Source: Bog-756 sp963830165
GTDB taxonomy: Bacteria > Actinomycetota > Acidimicrobiia > Acidimicrobiales > RAAP-2
Direction: 5' to 3'
Assembly (NCBI GenBank): GCA_963830165.1
Contig: CAWHKZ010000004.1
Location: 62,001-126,000 of the forward strand
DNA length: 64,000 bases
Within the stretch, counting starts at the first letter, position 1. Each line of letters opens with the position of its first letter. The translations under genes and the position numbers were made by a program. Under the pieces are notes generated by a model. It worked only from the letters and a program-made list of their open reading frames with translations. It had not been told where the DNA came from and searched no databases. Shown here piece by piece: positions 49,254 to 57,904 of the stretch.

Positions 49254-50087
49254 CTACCAGCCGCGGAACGACGGCGGCCGGCGCTCGGTGAAGGCGGCGA
49301 TGCCCTCCTGGAAGTCCTCGGTGCCGGTGACCATCTCCTGGGCCACGGCCTCGTCCCACAGGGCCGTCGTGCGGTCGGACTCGAGCGCCCGGTTGGTCAG
49401 GTACTTCGCCGCGGCGATGGCCTTGGTCGGCGCCGCGGCCAGGCGGGCCGCCCACGCCGACGCCTCGTCCACGAGGTCGGCCCGCGGCACCACCTTGTTG
49501 ACCAGCCCGATGCGCTCCGCGTCGCGGGCCGGCACGTCGTCGCCGAAGAAGAACAGCTCCTTGGCCTTCTGGGGCCCGACGAGCCGGGCGAGCAGATAGG
49601 CACCGGCGGCGTCGGGTGCGATGCCGCGCCGGATGAAGACCTCGATGAACCTGGCCTCCTCGGCGGCCAGCACCAGGTCGCAGGCGAGCGCGAGGTGCAT
49701 GCCGCCGCCGGCCGCCGTGGCGTTGACCGCGGCGATGACCGGCTTCTCGCAGTCGAGGACGGCGGAGACCAGACGCTGCCAGCCGGTGCGGATGAGGCGG
49801 GCCGTGTCGCCCACCGCCCGGTCGGGCGCCCCCTCCGGCCGCGCCGGGGCCGGGCCGGACGACCGGAGGTCGGCGCCGGTGCAGAAGCCCCGCTCGCCGG
49901 CGCCGGTCAGCACCACGACACGCACCGCCAGATCGGCCGACGCCTCCTCGAGCCAGACGACGACCTGGTCGCGCATGGCCGCGGTGATGGCGTTGCCGGC
50001 TTCGGGCCGGTTGAGGGTGATCCACGCCACCCCGTCCTCCAGCCTGCGGAGGACGGCGTCGTCGTCGCTGGCCGCGGCGTCCGCCAT
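49254..50087 (-). CDS. Enoyl-CoA hydratase/isomerase family protein
   Basis: A 277-residue crotonase-fold protein. GERGFCTGADLRSSG and VNATAAGGGMHLALACDLVLA form the oxyanion hole, and EVFIRRGIAPDAAGAYLL replaces the usual catalytic-Glu segment. ATG 50087 overlaps the MaoC-type stop by one base (TGATG), so the pair is co-translated. It probably acts on the same acyl-CoA intermediates as the dehydrogenase gene that follows after 147 bases. Confidence 0.92.
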   Translation of the reverse strand: MADAAASDDDAVLRRLEDGVAWITLNRPEAGNAITAAMRDQVVVWLEEASADLAVRVVVLTGAGERGFCTGADLRSSGPAPARPEGAPDRAVGDTARLIRTGWQRLVSAVLDCEKPVIAAVNATAAGGGMHLALACDLVLAAEEARFIEVFIRRGIAPDAAGAYLLARLVGPQKAKELFFFGDDVPARDAERIGLVNKVVPRADLVDEASAWAARLAAAPTKAIAAAKYLTNRALESDRTTALWDEAVAQEMVTGTEDFQEGIAAFTERRPPSFRGW

Positions 50088-50584
50088 CAGATGCGGTGGA
50101 TGATGTTCATGCGGGAGGTGCAGACGGGCTCGCCGGTGGCCTTGTCGCTCCACGCCGTCTCCACGACGACGAAGGTCATGGTCTTGCCCTTCGACTCCTT
50201 CTGGTAGGCGTCGGCCACCTTCCCCTCGCCCACCAGCACGTCGCCGGCGAAGACCGGGCGGTGGTAGGTGAACTCCTGTTCGCCGTGGAGGATGATCCCG
50301 CCCTTGGCCATCAGCGGGCCGAGGACCTTGGCCATCGGGTTGCCGGCCGGCGCGTCGTCGGTCTGCAGCTCGGGGTAGGCGCCGAAGTTCCCCATCACGA
50401 AGGGATAGGTGGGCGGCGCCGGGATCCCGGGCAGCCCGGCGGCCTCGGCCGCACGCGGGTCGCGGTAGACCGGGCTGTCGTCCTTCACGGCCGATGCGAA
50501 CAGGGCCAGCTGGCCCCGCTCGACGGTGACCACGGTCGTCCCCGTCGGCTCGCCGATGATCGTGCTCAAGCTGTCGTCTGCCAC
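50087..50584 (-). CDS. MaoC N-terminal (FAS1-like) dehydratase domain protein
   Basis: A 165-residue hot-dog protein. ERGQLALFASAVKDDSPVYRD and LPGIPAPPTYPFVMG are typical of the MaoC_dehydrat_N family, which lacks the full catalytic pair and serves as the partner of a catalytic MaoC subunit. A separate catalytic-type MaoC gene lies at 46197. It overlaps the hydratase gene by one base. Family assignment is strong, the pairing is inference. Confidence 0.9.
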   Translation of the reverse strand: MADDSLSTIIGEPTGTTVVTVERGQLALFASAVKDDSPVYRDPRAAEAAGLPGIPAPPTYPFVMGNFGAYPELQTDDAPAGNPMAKVLGPLMAKGGIILHGEQEFTYHRPVFAGDVLVGEGKVADAYQKESKGKTMTFVVVETAWSDKATGEPVCTSRMNIIHRI

Positions 50585-50671
50585 CTGGGGCTCCTCCCCT
50601 GTCTTCGGGATCCGTCCGCGTCGGGGCGAACCGTAGCGCGCGGGACCGGGTCGGGTCGCACCCCGGGCCGC

Positions 50672-52132
50672 TCAGCGACCGGTGCCGGTCACCGGGGGCG
50701 ACGACGCCAGCCGCTCGCGCAGGCCGGCCCGGTCGAGCTTGCCGAGCACGGAGGTGGGGAGCTCGTCGGCGAACACCACGTACTCGGGCACCTTGAAGGT
50801 GGAGAGCCGCGACGCGCAGTGGGCCACCAGCTCTCCGGGCGTGACCGGCCCGGACGCCACGACGACGGCACCCACCCGCTCCCCCAGCTCCTCGTCGGGC
50901 AGCCCGACCACCCCGACGTCGACCACCAGGGGGTGGTCCCGCAGCACCGCTTCGACCTCGACGGGCCCGAACTTCTCCCCACCCCGGTTGATGGTGTCGG
51001 AGATGCGGCCGGCCAGGAAGAGGTAGCCCTCGGGGTCCCGCCAACCGGTGTCGCCGGTACGCAGCCATTCGTCGGTGGTGTTCTGGGCCGCGCGCACGCA
51101 GAACTCGCCGGTCCCGCCCTCCCGGACGGGCTCCCCCGTGGCCGGGTCGACGATGCGGACCTCCACCCCGGGCAGGGGCCGGCCGACCGAGCCGAACCGG
51201 TCGCCCCGCCGGTGGTCGTCGGGGGTCAGCGAGGCGTAGGCCCCGAGGGTCTCGGTCTGGCCGAAGGTATTGGAGAAGTCCACGTCCGGCAGGGCGGCGA
51301 CGGCCCGGCGCACCAGGTCGACGGGGGCGGCGGCGGCGCCGTAGTTGAGGGAGCGCAGCGAACGGAGGTCGGTCGACGCGAAGCGCGGGTGGTCGAGGAT
51401 GCGCCGGAGCATGGTCGGCACCACGAAGGTCTGCGCGACCTTTTGCCGCTCGACCTGATCGAGCCACGTACCGGCGTCGAACCTCGGCAGCACCACCAGC
51501 TTCTTGCCCTGGTGGAGCGAGACGAGGAGGCCGAGCGTGCCGCCGATGTGGAAGATCGGCGCCGACATCATGTCGACCACCTGTTCGGCCTGCGGGTCGA
51601 TGGGCTTGCCGTAGTAGGCCAGGCGGTCGGCCAGGACCCGGTGACTGATGGCGACCGGCTTGGGCAGGCCGGTGGTGCCGCTGGTGAAGAGGATCAGGGC
51701 GGTGTCGTCCCCCCCGCCCGTGGTGGGCGGCATGTCACCGGGCTCGGCCGAGCCGACCTCCACCTCGCCGAGGACCGGGCCGGGCACCGCGGCGGCCAGT
51801 CGACCGAGGTGGTCGGTGCCGGCCACGCCGACCGTGGCCCCCGCCAGGCCCACCAGCTGCTCGAGCTCCCCCACGGTGAGGTACGCGTTCATCTGCGCGC
51901 TGGCCGCCCCCAACCGGGCGCAGGCCAGGATGGTGGCCACCGACAGCACACTGCCCAGGTTGACCAGGGCGACCCGGTCGCCGGGACCCACACCGGCCGA
52001 CGCCAGGGCGGCCCCGACCTGGCGGGTCGCCGTCTCGAGCTCCCGGTAGGTGCACGACGTGTCGCCGACGACGAGCGCCACGCGGTCCGGCACGGCGGTC
52101 AGCGGGGGGTCGGTGGCGTGTCCGGCGTTCAT
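50672..52132 (-). CDS. AMP-forming acyl-CoA ligase
   Basis: A 486-residue adenylate-forming enzyme. LILFTSGTTGLPKPVAISH is the P-loop, then SNTFGQTETLGAYASLT, TGDTGWRDPEGYLFLAGR and the C-terminal PTSVLGKLDRAGLRE with the catalytic Lys. It activates an acid to its CoA ester and is the natural first step for the hydratase/dehydrogenase genes around it. I chose ATG 52132, which matches the usual N-terminus; GTG 52204 would add 24 Pro/Ser/Thr-rich residues. The acid is not identified. Confidence 0.92.
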   Translation of the reverse strand: MNAGHATDPPLTAVPDRVALVVGDTSCTYRELETATRQVGAALASAGVGPGDRVALVNLGSVLSVATILACARLGAASAQMNAYLTVGELEQLVGLAGATVGVAGTDHLGRLAAAVPGPVLGEVEVGSAEPGDMPPTTGGGDDTALILFTSGTTGLPKPVAISHRVLADRLAYYGKPIDPQAEQVVDMMSAPIFHIGGTLGLLVSLHQGKKLVVLPRFDAGTWLDQVERQKVAQTFVVPTMLRRILDHPRFASTDLRSLRSLNYGAAAAPVDLVRRAVAALPDVDFSNTFGQTETLGAYASLTPDDHRRGDRFGSVGRPLPGVEVRIVDPATGEPVREGGTGEFCVRAAQNTTDEWLRTGDTGWRDPEGYLFLAGRISDTINRGGEKFGPVEVEAVLRDHPLVVDVGVVGLPDEELGERVGAVVVASGPVTPGELVAHCASRLSTFKVPEYVVFADELPTSVLGKLDRAGLRERLASSPPVTGTGR

Positions 52133-52280
52133 CGGCGGCGTCCTTGGCGTGGGCCGGGTCGACGGCGACGCGGCATCCGGGACGTGACCCGTCCCGACGG
52201 GCACCGATCGTAGGCCCGCCGTCCCCGGCCCGCCGGGACCGGGCTGCGTCGGGGCCCGTCGGGGTCCGTCGGACCTGCGG

Positions 52281-53240
52281 TCAGTCCGTGTCGACCAGTC
52301 CGATGACGCCCGGGGGGAGCTTGTCGTCCACGGCGTGGGCCAGGCGCCGCGAGCGGGACCGGACCGACAGGAGCTGCTCGTAGCTGTCGTCCGCTCCCTT
52401 CATGCCCGAGATCAGCGGCGAGTGGGCGAGGTACACGGCCCCGGTGAACATGAGCAGGAGCGAGGCGGCCTCCAGCGGGCCGTAGGCGCCCGACGTCCGC
52501 AGGTCGTCGCCGAAGATGCCGATGCCGATGGCGAGGCTGACGAGGGGGTCCACCAGCACGAGGGACGTCTGGGAGGCGGCGATCGGCCCGGCGTGGAATG
52601 CGTTCTGGGCCAGGAACACCGAGGCGAGGCCGCACACGGCCATGGCGTAGGTCTCCCAGTGGACGAACAGGTGGGTCCAGTCGGAGGCGACGATGTCACC
52701 GACCGACTTGATCAGCGCCGCCGTGAAGGCGAACCCGATCGCGCCGGCCGTCCCGAACATCGCCGCCCGCCACCAGCGCGGGCCCCGGAGGGCGGCCAGG
52801 ACGGCCAGCACCACCCCCGCGACGCAGAGCACCCCCGTGACGATCCAGTCCCTGCCGCTCGGGACCTGCCCGCCGCTGCGGGGGTCGGCGAACACGAGGA
52901 AGCCGGCGAGGCCCCCGGCGGCCACCAGGCACGCCGTCCACTCCTGCCAGCCGATCCGGAACCGGAACCAGGTGGCCAGCATGAGGACGAGCAGCAGGAG
53001 CTCGGTGGTGAGGACCGGTTGGACCTGGCTCAGGTCGCCGAGGTGCAGGGCGAACGCCTGGCAGAGGAACGAGGCGACCATGCAGGCGAACCCGAGGAGC
53101 CAGACGCCCCGCTTCACCGCGTGCGTCAACAGGCTCAATTTCATGGTCGAGTCGGCCGGGGCGTCCTCCACACCCATCCGCTGCAGGATGCTGGTGAGGG
53201 CGTTGGCCAACGCCGCCGTCAGCGCGAGGACGTAGACCAT
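52281..53240 (-). CDS. DMT-superfamily membrane transporter
   Basis: A 319-residue membrane protein with nine or ten hydrophobic segments, including LANALTSILQRMGVE, VASFLCQAFALHLGDLSQVQPV and LVDPLVSLAIGIGIFGDDLRTSG, as in EamA-like and NIPA-like members. The C-terminal ~45 residues are polar and cytosolic. ATG 53240 matches the family N-terminus; a reading from 53330 adds 30 basic residues. There is no good ribosome site, but TACACT about 165 bases upstream could be a -10 box with a long leader. The solute is unknown. Confidence 0.88.
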   Translation of the reverse strand: MVYVLALTAALANALTSILQRMGVEDAPADSTMKLSLLTHAVKRGVWLLGFACMVASFLCQAFALHLGDLSQVQPVLTTELLLLVLMLATWFRFRIGWQEWTACLVAAGGLAGFLVFADPRSGGQVPSGRDWIVTGVLCVAGVVLAVLAALRGPRWWRAAMFGTAGAIGFAFTAALIKSVGDIVASDWTHLFVHWETYAMAVCGLASVFLAQNAFHAGPIAASQTSLVLVDPLVSLAIGIGIFGDDLRTSGAYGPLEAASLLLMFTGAVYLAHSPLISGMKGADDSYEQLLSVRSRSRRLAHAVDDKLPPGVIGLVDTD

Positions 53241-53426
53241 GGCAGCCGGGGCGTTCGGCCCCTGTCGATGTCGTGTGCGGCCGCCCTGCCCTGTTCGCGA
53301 TCGCACTGTCCGGTCCTGCTTCGGGTACACAGAAGCCTCCCCATGCCCGGACGTCCCGCGATCACACCACCCACCAGATCGCTGCGCCCGATCGGTCGAG
53401 GCCAGTGTATGCGGTCGTCCCAGCCG

Positions 53427-54281
53427 TCAATCGGGAGCCTCGCGCTCGGGCAGGAACTCGGAGGCGAAGGCCCGGATGCTCTCGATGGCGTCCGACGTCC
53501 TCCGCCACGGCGTGACGAAGAGCCGGTCGACCCCGGCCTCGGCGTACCGGTCGACGTCGGACGGGTCCTGGAGCTCACCGCCCAGGGTCACCTCGGTCCG
53601 TCCGTCGCGCCCGGCCCGCTCCCGGAGCTCGGCGAGCCTGGCCACCGCCGCCGGGACCTCCTCCAGACCGTGGTTCATGGGCACCCACCCGTCACCGACT
53701 GTTGCGGCCCGGCGGAGGGCGGCGGCGCCGTCCCCGCCGATGTGGAGTCGGGGTCCGGGGCGCTGGACCGGCTTGGGCTCGAACATGACCGGGTCGAAGT
53801 CGAAGAACCGGCCGTGGTGCTCCACCACCGGTTCGGACCAGAGCCGGCGGCACACGTCGATGGCCTCGTCCACCCGGGCCCCCCGGGAGTCGAAGTCGAG
53901 GCCGACGGCGTCCCACTCGGCGCGCAGCCAGCTGGCCCCGATGCCGAAGTCGAGGCGCCCGCCCGAGAGCCGGTCGAGGGTGGCGGCGGCCCGGGCGGTC
54001 ACGAAGGGGTGGCGGAGGCCGATGTTGAACACCTGGGTGCCGAAACGGATGCGTTCCGTGGTGGCGGCCAGGAAGCCGAGGTAGACCAACGCGTCGAACA
54101 CCGGGAGCTGCGGGGGGATGGGTGGGTGGTCCTGGCCGGCGTGGGGACTGCCCCCCATGTCGACCGGGAGCACCAGGTGCTCGGGGATCCACACCGAGTC
54201 GAAACCCAGGCGGTCGGCCTCCTCGGTCACGTCCTGCCAGGCCGTCGGGTTGAGCCGGCCGAGTGAGATCGCGTACTTCAC
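53427..54281 (-). CDS. LLM-class F420-dependent oxidoreductase
   Basis: A 284-residue luciferase-like TIM-barrel enzyme. ADRLGFDSVWIPEHLVLP, TERIRFGTQVFNIGLRHPF, LDRLSGGRLDFGIGASWL and PGPRLHIGGDGAAALRRAA are all family landmarks. Such enzymes transfer hydride with F420H2; substrates include sugars, methylene-tetrahydromethanopterin and many secondary products. GTG 54281 has GGAGAGG upstream, and TACGTT about 65 bases upstream may be its -10 box. Presence of three F420-linked families in the window suggests that the organism makes F420. Confidence 0.92.
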   Translation of the reverse strand: MKYAISLGRLNPTAWQDVTEEADRLGFDSVWIPEHLVLPVDMGGSPHAGQDHPPIPPQLPVFDALVYLGFLAATTERIRFGTQVFNIGLRHPFVTARAAATLDRLSGGRLDFGIGASWLRAEWDAVGLDFDSRGARVDEAIDVCRRLWSEPVVEHHGRFFDFDPVMFEPKPVQRPGPRLHIGGDGAAALRRAATVGDGWVPMNHGLEEVPAAVARLAELRERAGRDGRTEVTLGGELQDPSDVDRYAEAGVDRLFVTPWRRTSDAIESIRAFASEFLPEREAPD

Positions 54282-54387
54282 GGTGGCGCTGCCTCTCCGG
54301 TCGGCGAGTGGGGCGGGGTGACGCGGTGGTGGGGCGGGGCCGACCTGCGCTCAACGTAGCGGGGCCGGTGACCGGCGGCCCGGACGC

Positions 54388-55269
54388 TCACAGGCGCGCC
54401 TCGACGGGCAGGGACACGGCCGCCCCCTCGTCCCCGAAGGGCCGGATCAGCCCCTCCTGGACGAACGAGGCGAGCAGCGCCCCACCCTCGGTGAAGACCT
54501 GGCCGCGTACGTAGGACATGCCCCCGCCCACGTGGGTGCTCTCGTGGTGGTACAGCAGCCATCCCTCCCAGGCCACGGGATCGTGGAAGGTCACCGTGAT
54601 CGTCATGACCGCGGTGGACAGGCTCCGGTGGGCCTGGGACGTGCCCACCCCGGGGTGGGCCCGCATGGTGGCCGAGATCGAGAGGTGGCCGGTGAAGTGG
54701 GCGACCAGCGCCCGGGCCAGGTCCGGGCGGTCGGGCACCACGTCGTAGTGCAGCCAGGCGTCGAGCACCGGTGGCCCCACCTCGTCGGGGTCGTTGGGAT
54801 CGGCCACGTCGACCAGGCGGAGGGTGCGCCCGTCCATGGGCATCTCGACGGGCAGCGCGGTGTCCGGGCCGGCCACGTCGGGCATGCGGTCGGCCCGGCG
54901 GATCACGTCCGCCTCGACGGTGTCGGCCAGGATGCTCACCGTCGCGCAACGGCGGTCGCCCTGGCCGACGGTGACCACCGCGGCGGCGGTGGTGCGGCCC
55001 TCGTGGGTCACGTCGACGTCGAACCACAGCGGGCGGTCGTCGTCGACCGCCCGGCTGAACACGGCGTGGGCCGACCGCACCGTGTGGCGGGGCAGGGTCC
55101 TGGAGACGGCGACCACCGACTGGGCCAGGTACTGGCTGCCGTCCACCACCCGACGGGCGCCGCCGTCGCTCGCTCCCGTCCAGCGGCCCCCGCCGGCCGG
55201 CTCGACGTCGAAGAGCTCGAGCATCCGGTGCACGCTCGACCGGGCGGGCGCCCCGTCGCCCGTCGTCAA
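54388..55269 (-). CDS. Acyl-CoA thioesterase (TesB-like, double hot-dog)
   Basis: A 293-residue protein hydrolysing acyl-CoA. MLELFDVEPAGGGRWTG starts the first hot-dog; GSQYLAQSVVAVSRTLP and SAHAVFSRAVDDDRPLW are TesB features; the second hot-dog ends TEGGALLASFVQEGLIR. The start is set at TTG 55269, which overlaps the DUF427 stop (TTGA); GTG or ATG codons about 15-18 residues later are alternatives. It shares strand and operon with the DUF427 gene. Confidence 0.85.
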   Translation of the reverse strand: MTTGDGAPARSSVHRMLELFDVEPAGGGRWTGASDGGARRVVDGSQYLAQSVVAVSRTLPRHTVRSAHAVFSRAVDDDRPLWFDVDVTHEGRTTAAAVVTVGQGDRRCATVSILADTVEADVIRRADRMPDVAGPDTALPVEMPMDGRTLRLVDVADPNDPDEVGPPVLDAWLHYDVVPDRPDLARALVAHFTGHLSISATMRAHPGVGTSQAHRSLSTAVMTITVTFHDPVAWEGWLLYHHESTHVGGGMSYVRGQVFTEGGALLASFVQEGLIRPFGDEGAAVSLPVEARL

Positions 55270-55661
55270 CGTCCCGACACGGCCGGGTCCGCCGCCCCCA
55301 CCCGCACCTCGACAACGTCCTGGAAGAACGCCAGGTAGCCGGCCAGGCGGGCGACCTCGGGATACGGGTCCCGGTAGGTCCAGGCGAGGACCTCGGGTCC
55401 GTCCGCACCGCCGGCAAGCCGGAGGTAGCTGGCCGTCCCCTTGTAGGGGCAGCGACTGGTCCGGTCGTCTGAGGCGAACAGGTCGAGGCGCACGTCGTCG
55501 GGGGGGAAGTAGACGACCAGCCCGTGGTCCTGCTCGTCGACCACGAGGCACCGGGTGCTGTCGGCGAGCACCCGACCGGCCGCCGTGGCCGTCATGCGGT
55601 TGCGCCGGGCCAGGACGTCGACCCGGTAGTCGGGCCGCTCCACGTACCCCGAGTGTTCCAT
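55266..55661 (-). CDS. DUF427 domain protein
   Basis: A 131-residue protein. VVYFPPDDVRLDLF, SRCPYKGTASYLRL and LAGYLAFFQDVVEVRVG are the core of DUF427, a small beta-rich family of unknown function common in actinobacteria. GGGGAGGTGCC precedes the ATG, and TACGAT (55705-55700) about 40 bases upstream is a probable -10 box. It overlaps the thioesterase start by 4 bases, so they are co-translated. Confidence 0.9.
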   Translation of the reverse strand: MEHSGYVERPDYRVDVLARRNRMTATAAGRVLADSTRCLVVDEQDHGLVVYFPPDDVRLDLFASDDRTSRCPYKGTASYLRLAGGADGPEVLAWTYRDPYPEVARLAGYLAFFQDVVEVRVGAADPAVSGR

Positions 55662-55699
55662 GGCACCTCCCCGCCGGCCCCGTCGGACCGTCACGGCGC

Positions 55700-55709
55700 A
55701 TCGTAATGT
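55700..55709. promoter_or_regulatory. Overlapping divergent -10 boxes
   Basis: The minus strand reads TACGAT (55705-55700) for the DUF427 operon and the plus strand reads TAATGT (55704-55709) for the ABM gene. The boxes overlap by two bases. Confidence 0.4.
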
Positions 55710-55758
55710 GCACGGTGGGGCCCGCCCGGGAACCGGGAGCAGAGACGGGAGTCGGCAC

Positions 55759-56061
55759 ATGATCATCGTGGTGGGCATCTTCGAGGTGGCCGAGGAGGAC
55801 CGGCTGCGCTTCCTCGCGTCCAAGACGGACCAGGTCTCGGCCACCCTGGCCGAGAAGGGGTGCGTCGACTACTCGTTCGCCGCCGACGGGCTCCACCCCA
55901 CCCGGGTGCGCCTGGCCGAGCGGTGGGACACCATGGAGGACCTCGAGGCGCACGTGGCGGGGCTGCGGGCCGCACCGGCCCCGTCGGCGCCGGCCGTGCC
56001 GTCGACCATGGTCGACATGGCCGTCTACGAGGCGACACCGGCGACGCCGCCCTGGGCCTGA
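55759..56061 (+). CDS. Antibiotic biosynthesis monooxygenase (ABM) family protein
   Basis: A 100-residue dimeric alpha-beta barrel protein. IIVVGIFEVAEEDRLRFLAS, GCVDYSFAAD and RLAERWDTMEDLEAHV match the ABM/YgiN family, whose members include quinol monooxygenases and heme-degrading enzymes. GGGAG lies upstream of ATG 55759. The gene is convergent with the VOC gene, 8 bases away. The substrate is unknown. Confidence 0.9.
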   Translation: MIIVVGIFEVAEEDRLRFLASKTDQVSATLAEKGCVDYSFAADGLHPTRVRLAERWDTMEDLEAHVAGLRAAPAPSAPAVPSTMVDMAVYEATPATPPWA

Positions 56062-56069
56062 CCGGCCGC

Positions 56070-56516
56070 TCAGGCGGTGAACTCCCACCACTGCAGCTCG
56101 CACAGCATGGGTAGGAGGAAGCCGACGTAGAGCGAGTGGATCTTCACGACCTCCTGGTCGTCGACGGTGATGTCGATGAGGTCGACCCGACCGTCCGACG
56201 CCGCGAACGCCGCGGCGCGGTCCCGGGCGGCGTGCAGTTCCGCCGCCGTCCCGACGGCGAACCCGAAGTGGTCCATGCGGGGGCCCACCATGGGCTGCTC
56301 GTCGGCGATCAGGAAGAGGAACTGGTCCCAGTGGCCACAGGCGAGCACCAGGCGACGCCGGTCCTCGGTCATCACGTCGAGCTCCTCGAATCCGAACACC
56401 TCGCCCCAGAAGCGGCAGATGTCCGCCCGGTGTCCGGCGTCGAGCAGCTCGGCCGGAAGGCTCATGGCCACGTGGTTGAGCCGCGGGTTCCCGCTCGGGA
56501 AGAGGGGGTCGGCCAT
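56070..56516 (-). CDS. VOC/glyoxalase-family protein
   Basis: A 148-residue VOC protein. LNHVAMSLPAELLDAGHRAD gives the first His, FWGEVFGFEEL the helix, and MDHFGFAVGTAAEL the second module. ATG 56516 overlaps the stop of the zinc dehydrogenase gene by one base (TGATG), so the two are translated together. The C-terminus HSLYVGFLLPMLCELQWWEF is unusually hydrophobic. Confidence 0.87.
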   Translation of the reverse strand: MADPLFPSGNPRLNHVAMSLPAELLDAGHRADICRFWGEVFGFEELDVMTEDRRRLVLACGHWDQFLFLIADEQPMVGPRMDHFGFAVGTAAELHAARDRAAAFAASDGRVDLIDITVDDQEVVKIHSLYVGFLLPMLCELQWWEFTA

Positions 56517-57583
56517 CAGCCGACCCGGGCCGACGACGGCGGGCCCCCGGCACGGCCCGGGAGCCGGGGTGCGACCATGACCTTGCCGGCGAAGCGCCCC
56601 TGGGCCAGACCGGCCAGCGCGTCGGACAGGCCGTCGAGCGGGACGTCGTCGGCCTCGATCAGGAGATCGGACGGGAAGCCGTCGGTGGCCAGCAGCTCGA
56701 GGGCCCGTTCGAACCCGCCGAGGTCGTAGACGAAGGAACCGACCACCGACAGCTCGTTGAGGATGCAGCGGTTGGGGTCGAACGCCGGTCGCTCGATCCC
56801 GGACCCCACGAGGGCGAGGGTGCCACCCCGGCGTAGCTGGTCGAAGCCGGCCTCCATGGCCGACCGCCTGCCCGAGCACTCGAGCACCACGTCGACCGCC
56901 CGGGTGGCCATCCGCTCGGGCTCCCACGCCGGGAAGGTCTCGAGTTCGGACGGGTCCAGCACCTCGTCCGCCCCCAGGTCGCGGGCCAGGCGCCGGCGCC
57001 GCTCGCCGGGCTCGACGGCGAGGACCGGGCCGATCCCACGGGCCACCAGTGCGGCGATCGAGAGGGCCCCGATCGGACCGGCCCCGATCACCATCACCGA
57101 GTCGCCGGGGACGGCGCCGGACCGCGTGATCCCGTGGAGGGCGACGGCGAGCGGCTCGGCGAGGGCCGCCACCCGGGGGCTCAGCCCCGCGGGGATCCGG
57201 AGCACCGCGCCGGTGGAGACCCGGACGTAGCGGGCGAACGCCCCGTCGAAGTGGGCCACGATCGAGCCCTGGCGCTCACACTGTGACGGCTTGCCCTCGA
57301 GGCAGCGGCGGCAGGCCCCGCAGCGCGGCGAGGGCCCCCCGACCACCGCGTCGCCGACGGCCCACTCCTCGACGCCGTCGCCTGTGGCGGCCACCGTGCC
57401 GGTCCACTCGTGGCCGGCCACCAGGCCGGGTTCGCCGGCCCAGCCCTCGAGGAGCAGGTGGATGTCGGAGCCGCAGATGCCACAGTGGTCCACCTCGATC
57501 AGGAGCTCACCCGCACCCGGACGGGGCACGGGCCGCTCCTCCACCTCCACCACGCCCGGCCGCTGGTACACCGCGACCGGCAT
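56516..57583 (-). CDS. Zinc-dependent alcohol/polyol dehydrogenase (MDR family)
   Basis: A 355-residue medium-chain dehydrogenase. CGICGSDIHLLL and GHEW supply catalytic zinc ligands, C-x2-C-x2-C-x7-C in RCGACRRCLEGKPSQC the structural zinc, and VMVIGAGPIGALSIAAL the NAD(P) site. It resembles sorbitol, threonine and butanediol dehydrogenases. ATG 57583 starts at the usual N-terminus (VAVYQRPG); the frame from 57640 is not supported. It is divergent from the ABC exporter genes. Confidence 0.93.
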   Translation of the reverse strand: MPVAVYQRPGVVEVEERPVPRPGAGELLIEVDHCGICGSDIHLLLEGWAGEPGLVAGHEWTGTVAATGDGVEEWAVGDAVVGGPSPRCGACRRCLEGKPSQCERQGSIVAHFDGAFARYVRVSTGAVLRIPAGLSPRVAALAEPLAVALHGITRSGAVPGDSVMVIGAGPIGALSIAALVARGIGPVLAVEPGERRRRLARDLGADEVLDPSELETFPAWEPERMATRAVDVVLECSGRRSAMEAGFDQLRRGGTLALVGSGIERPAFDPNRCILNELSVVGSFVYDLGGFERALELLATDGFPSDLLIEADDVPLDGLSDALAGLAQGRFAGKVMVAPRLPGRAGGPPSSARVG

Positions 57584-57904
57584 CGTCTCGGGTAGTCCGG
57601 TCAGGACCCACCTCCCCCATCGGGCCCTCCGGCCGGGCACGCGGGGCGTCCGGCGGGGAGCTGCCTCGGCGCCACTCTAGGGGGGCGGTCGCTAGCCTGC
57701 ACCGACCCCCGACGGCGGTGCTGACCCTCGTCCCCACCTCCTCGACGACCGGACGCGCGGCGGTCGGACGCGCCGCGGTCGGTGGGCCGGGAGATGCCGA
57801 CCGTGGCCGCCGTACCGTATCGTCAGGCCCTGACGAGGACACGCCGTCCGTACCGGACCCCGGCACACCGGGGGCACGGCCGTCAGAAGGAGCGCAGTCG
57901 GGGG
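57584..57904. other. Divergent intergenic region
   Basis: This 321-base gap separates the dehydrogenase and the ABC ATPase genes, so it should carry promoters in both directions. No gene is seen. The most distinct element is the palindrome at 57821-57835. Confidence 0.5.
57821..57835. promoter_or_regulatory. Perfect 15-base palindrome, candidate operator
   Basis: CGTCAGG-C-CCTGACG has 7-base arms around one central base. It lies 69 bases before the ABC ATPase start, just after TACCGTAT, which may be a -10 region. A repressor site for the exporter is plausible but unproven. Confidence 0.4.
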
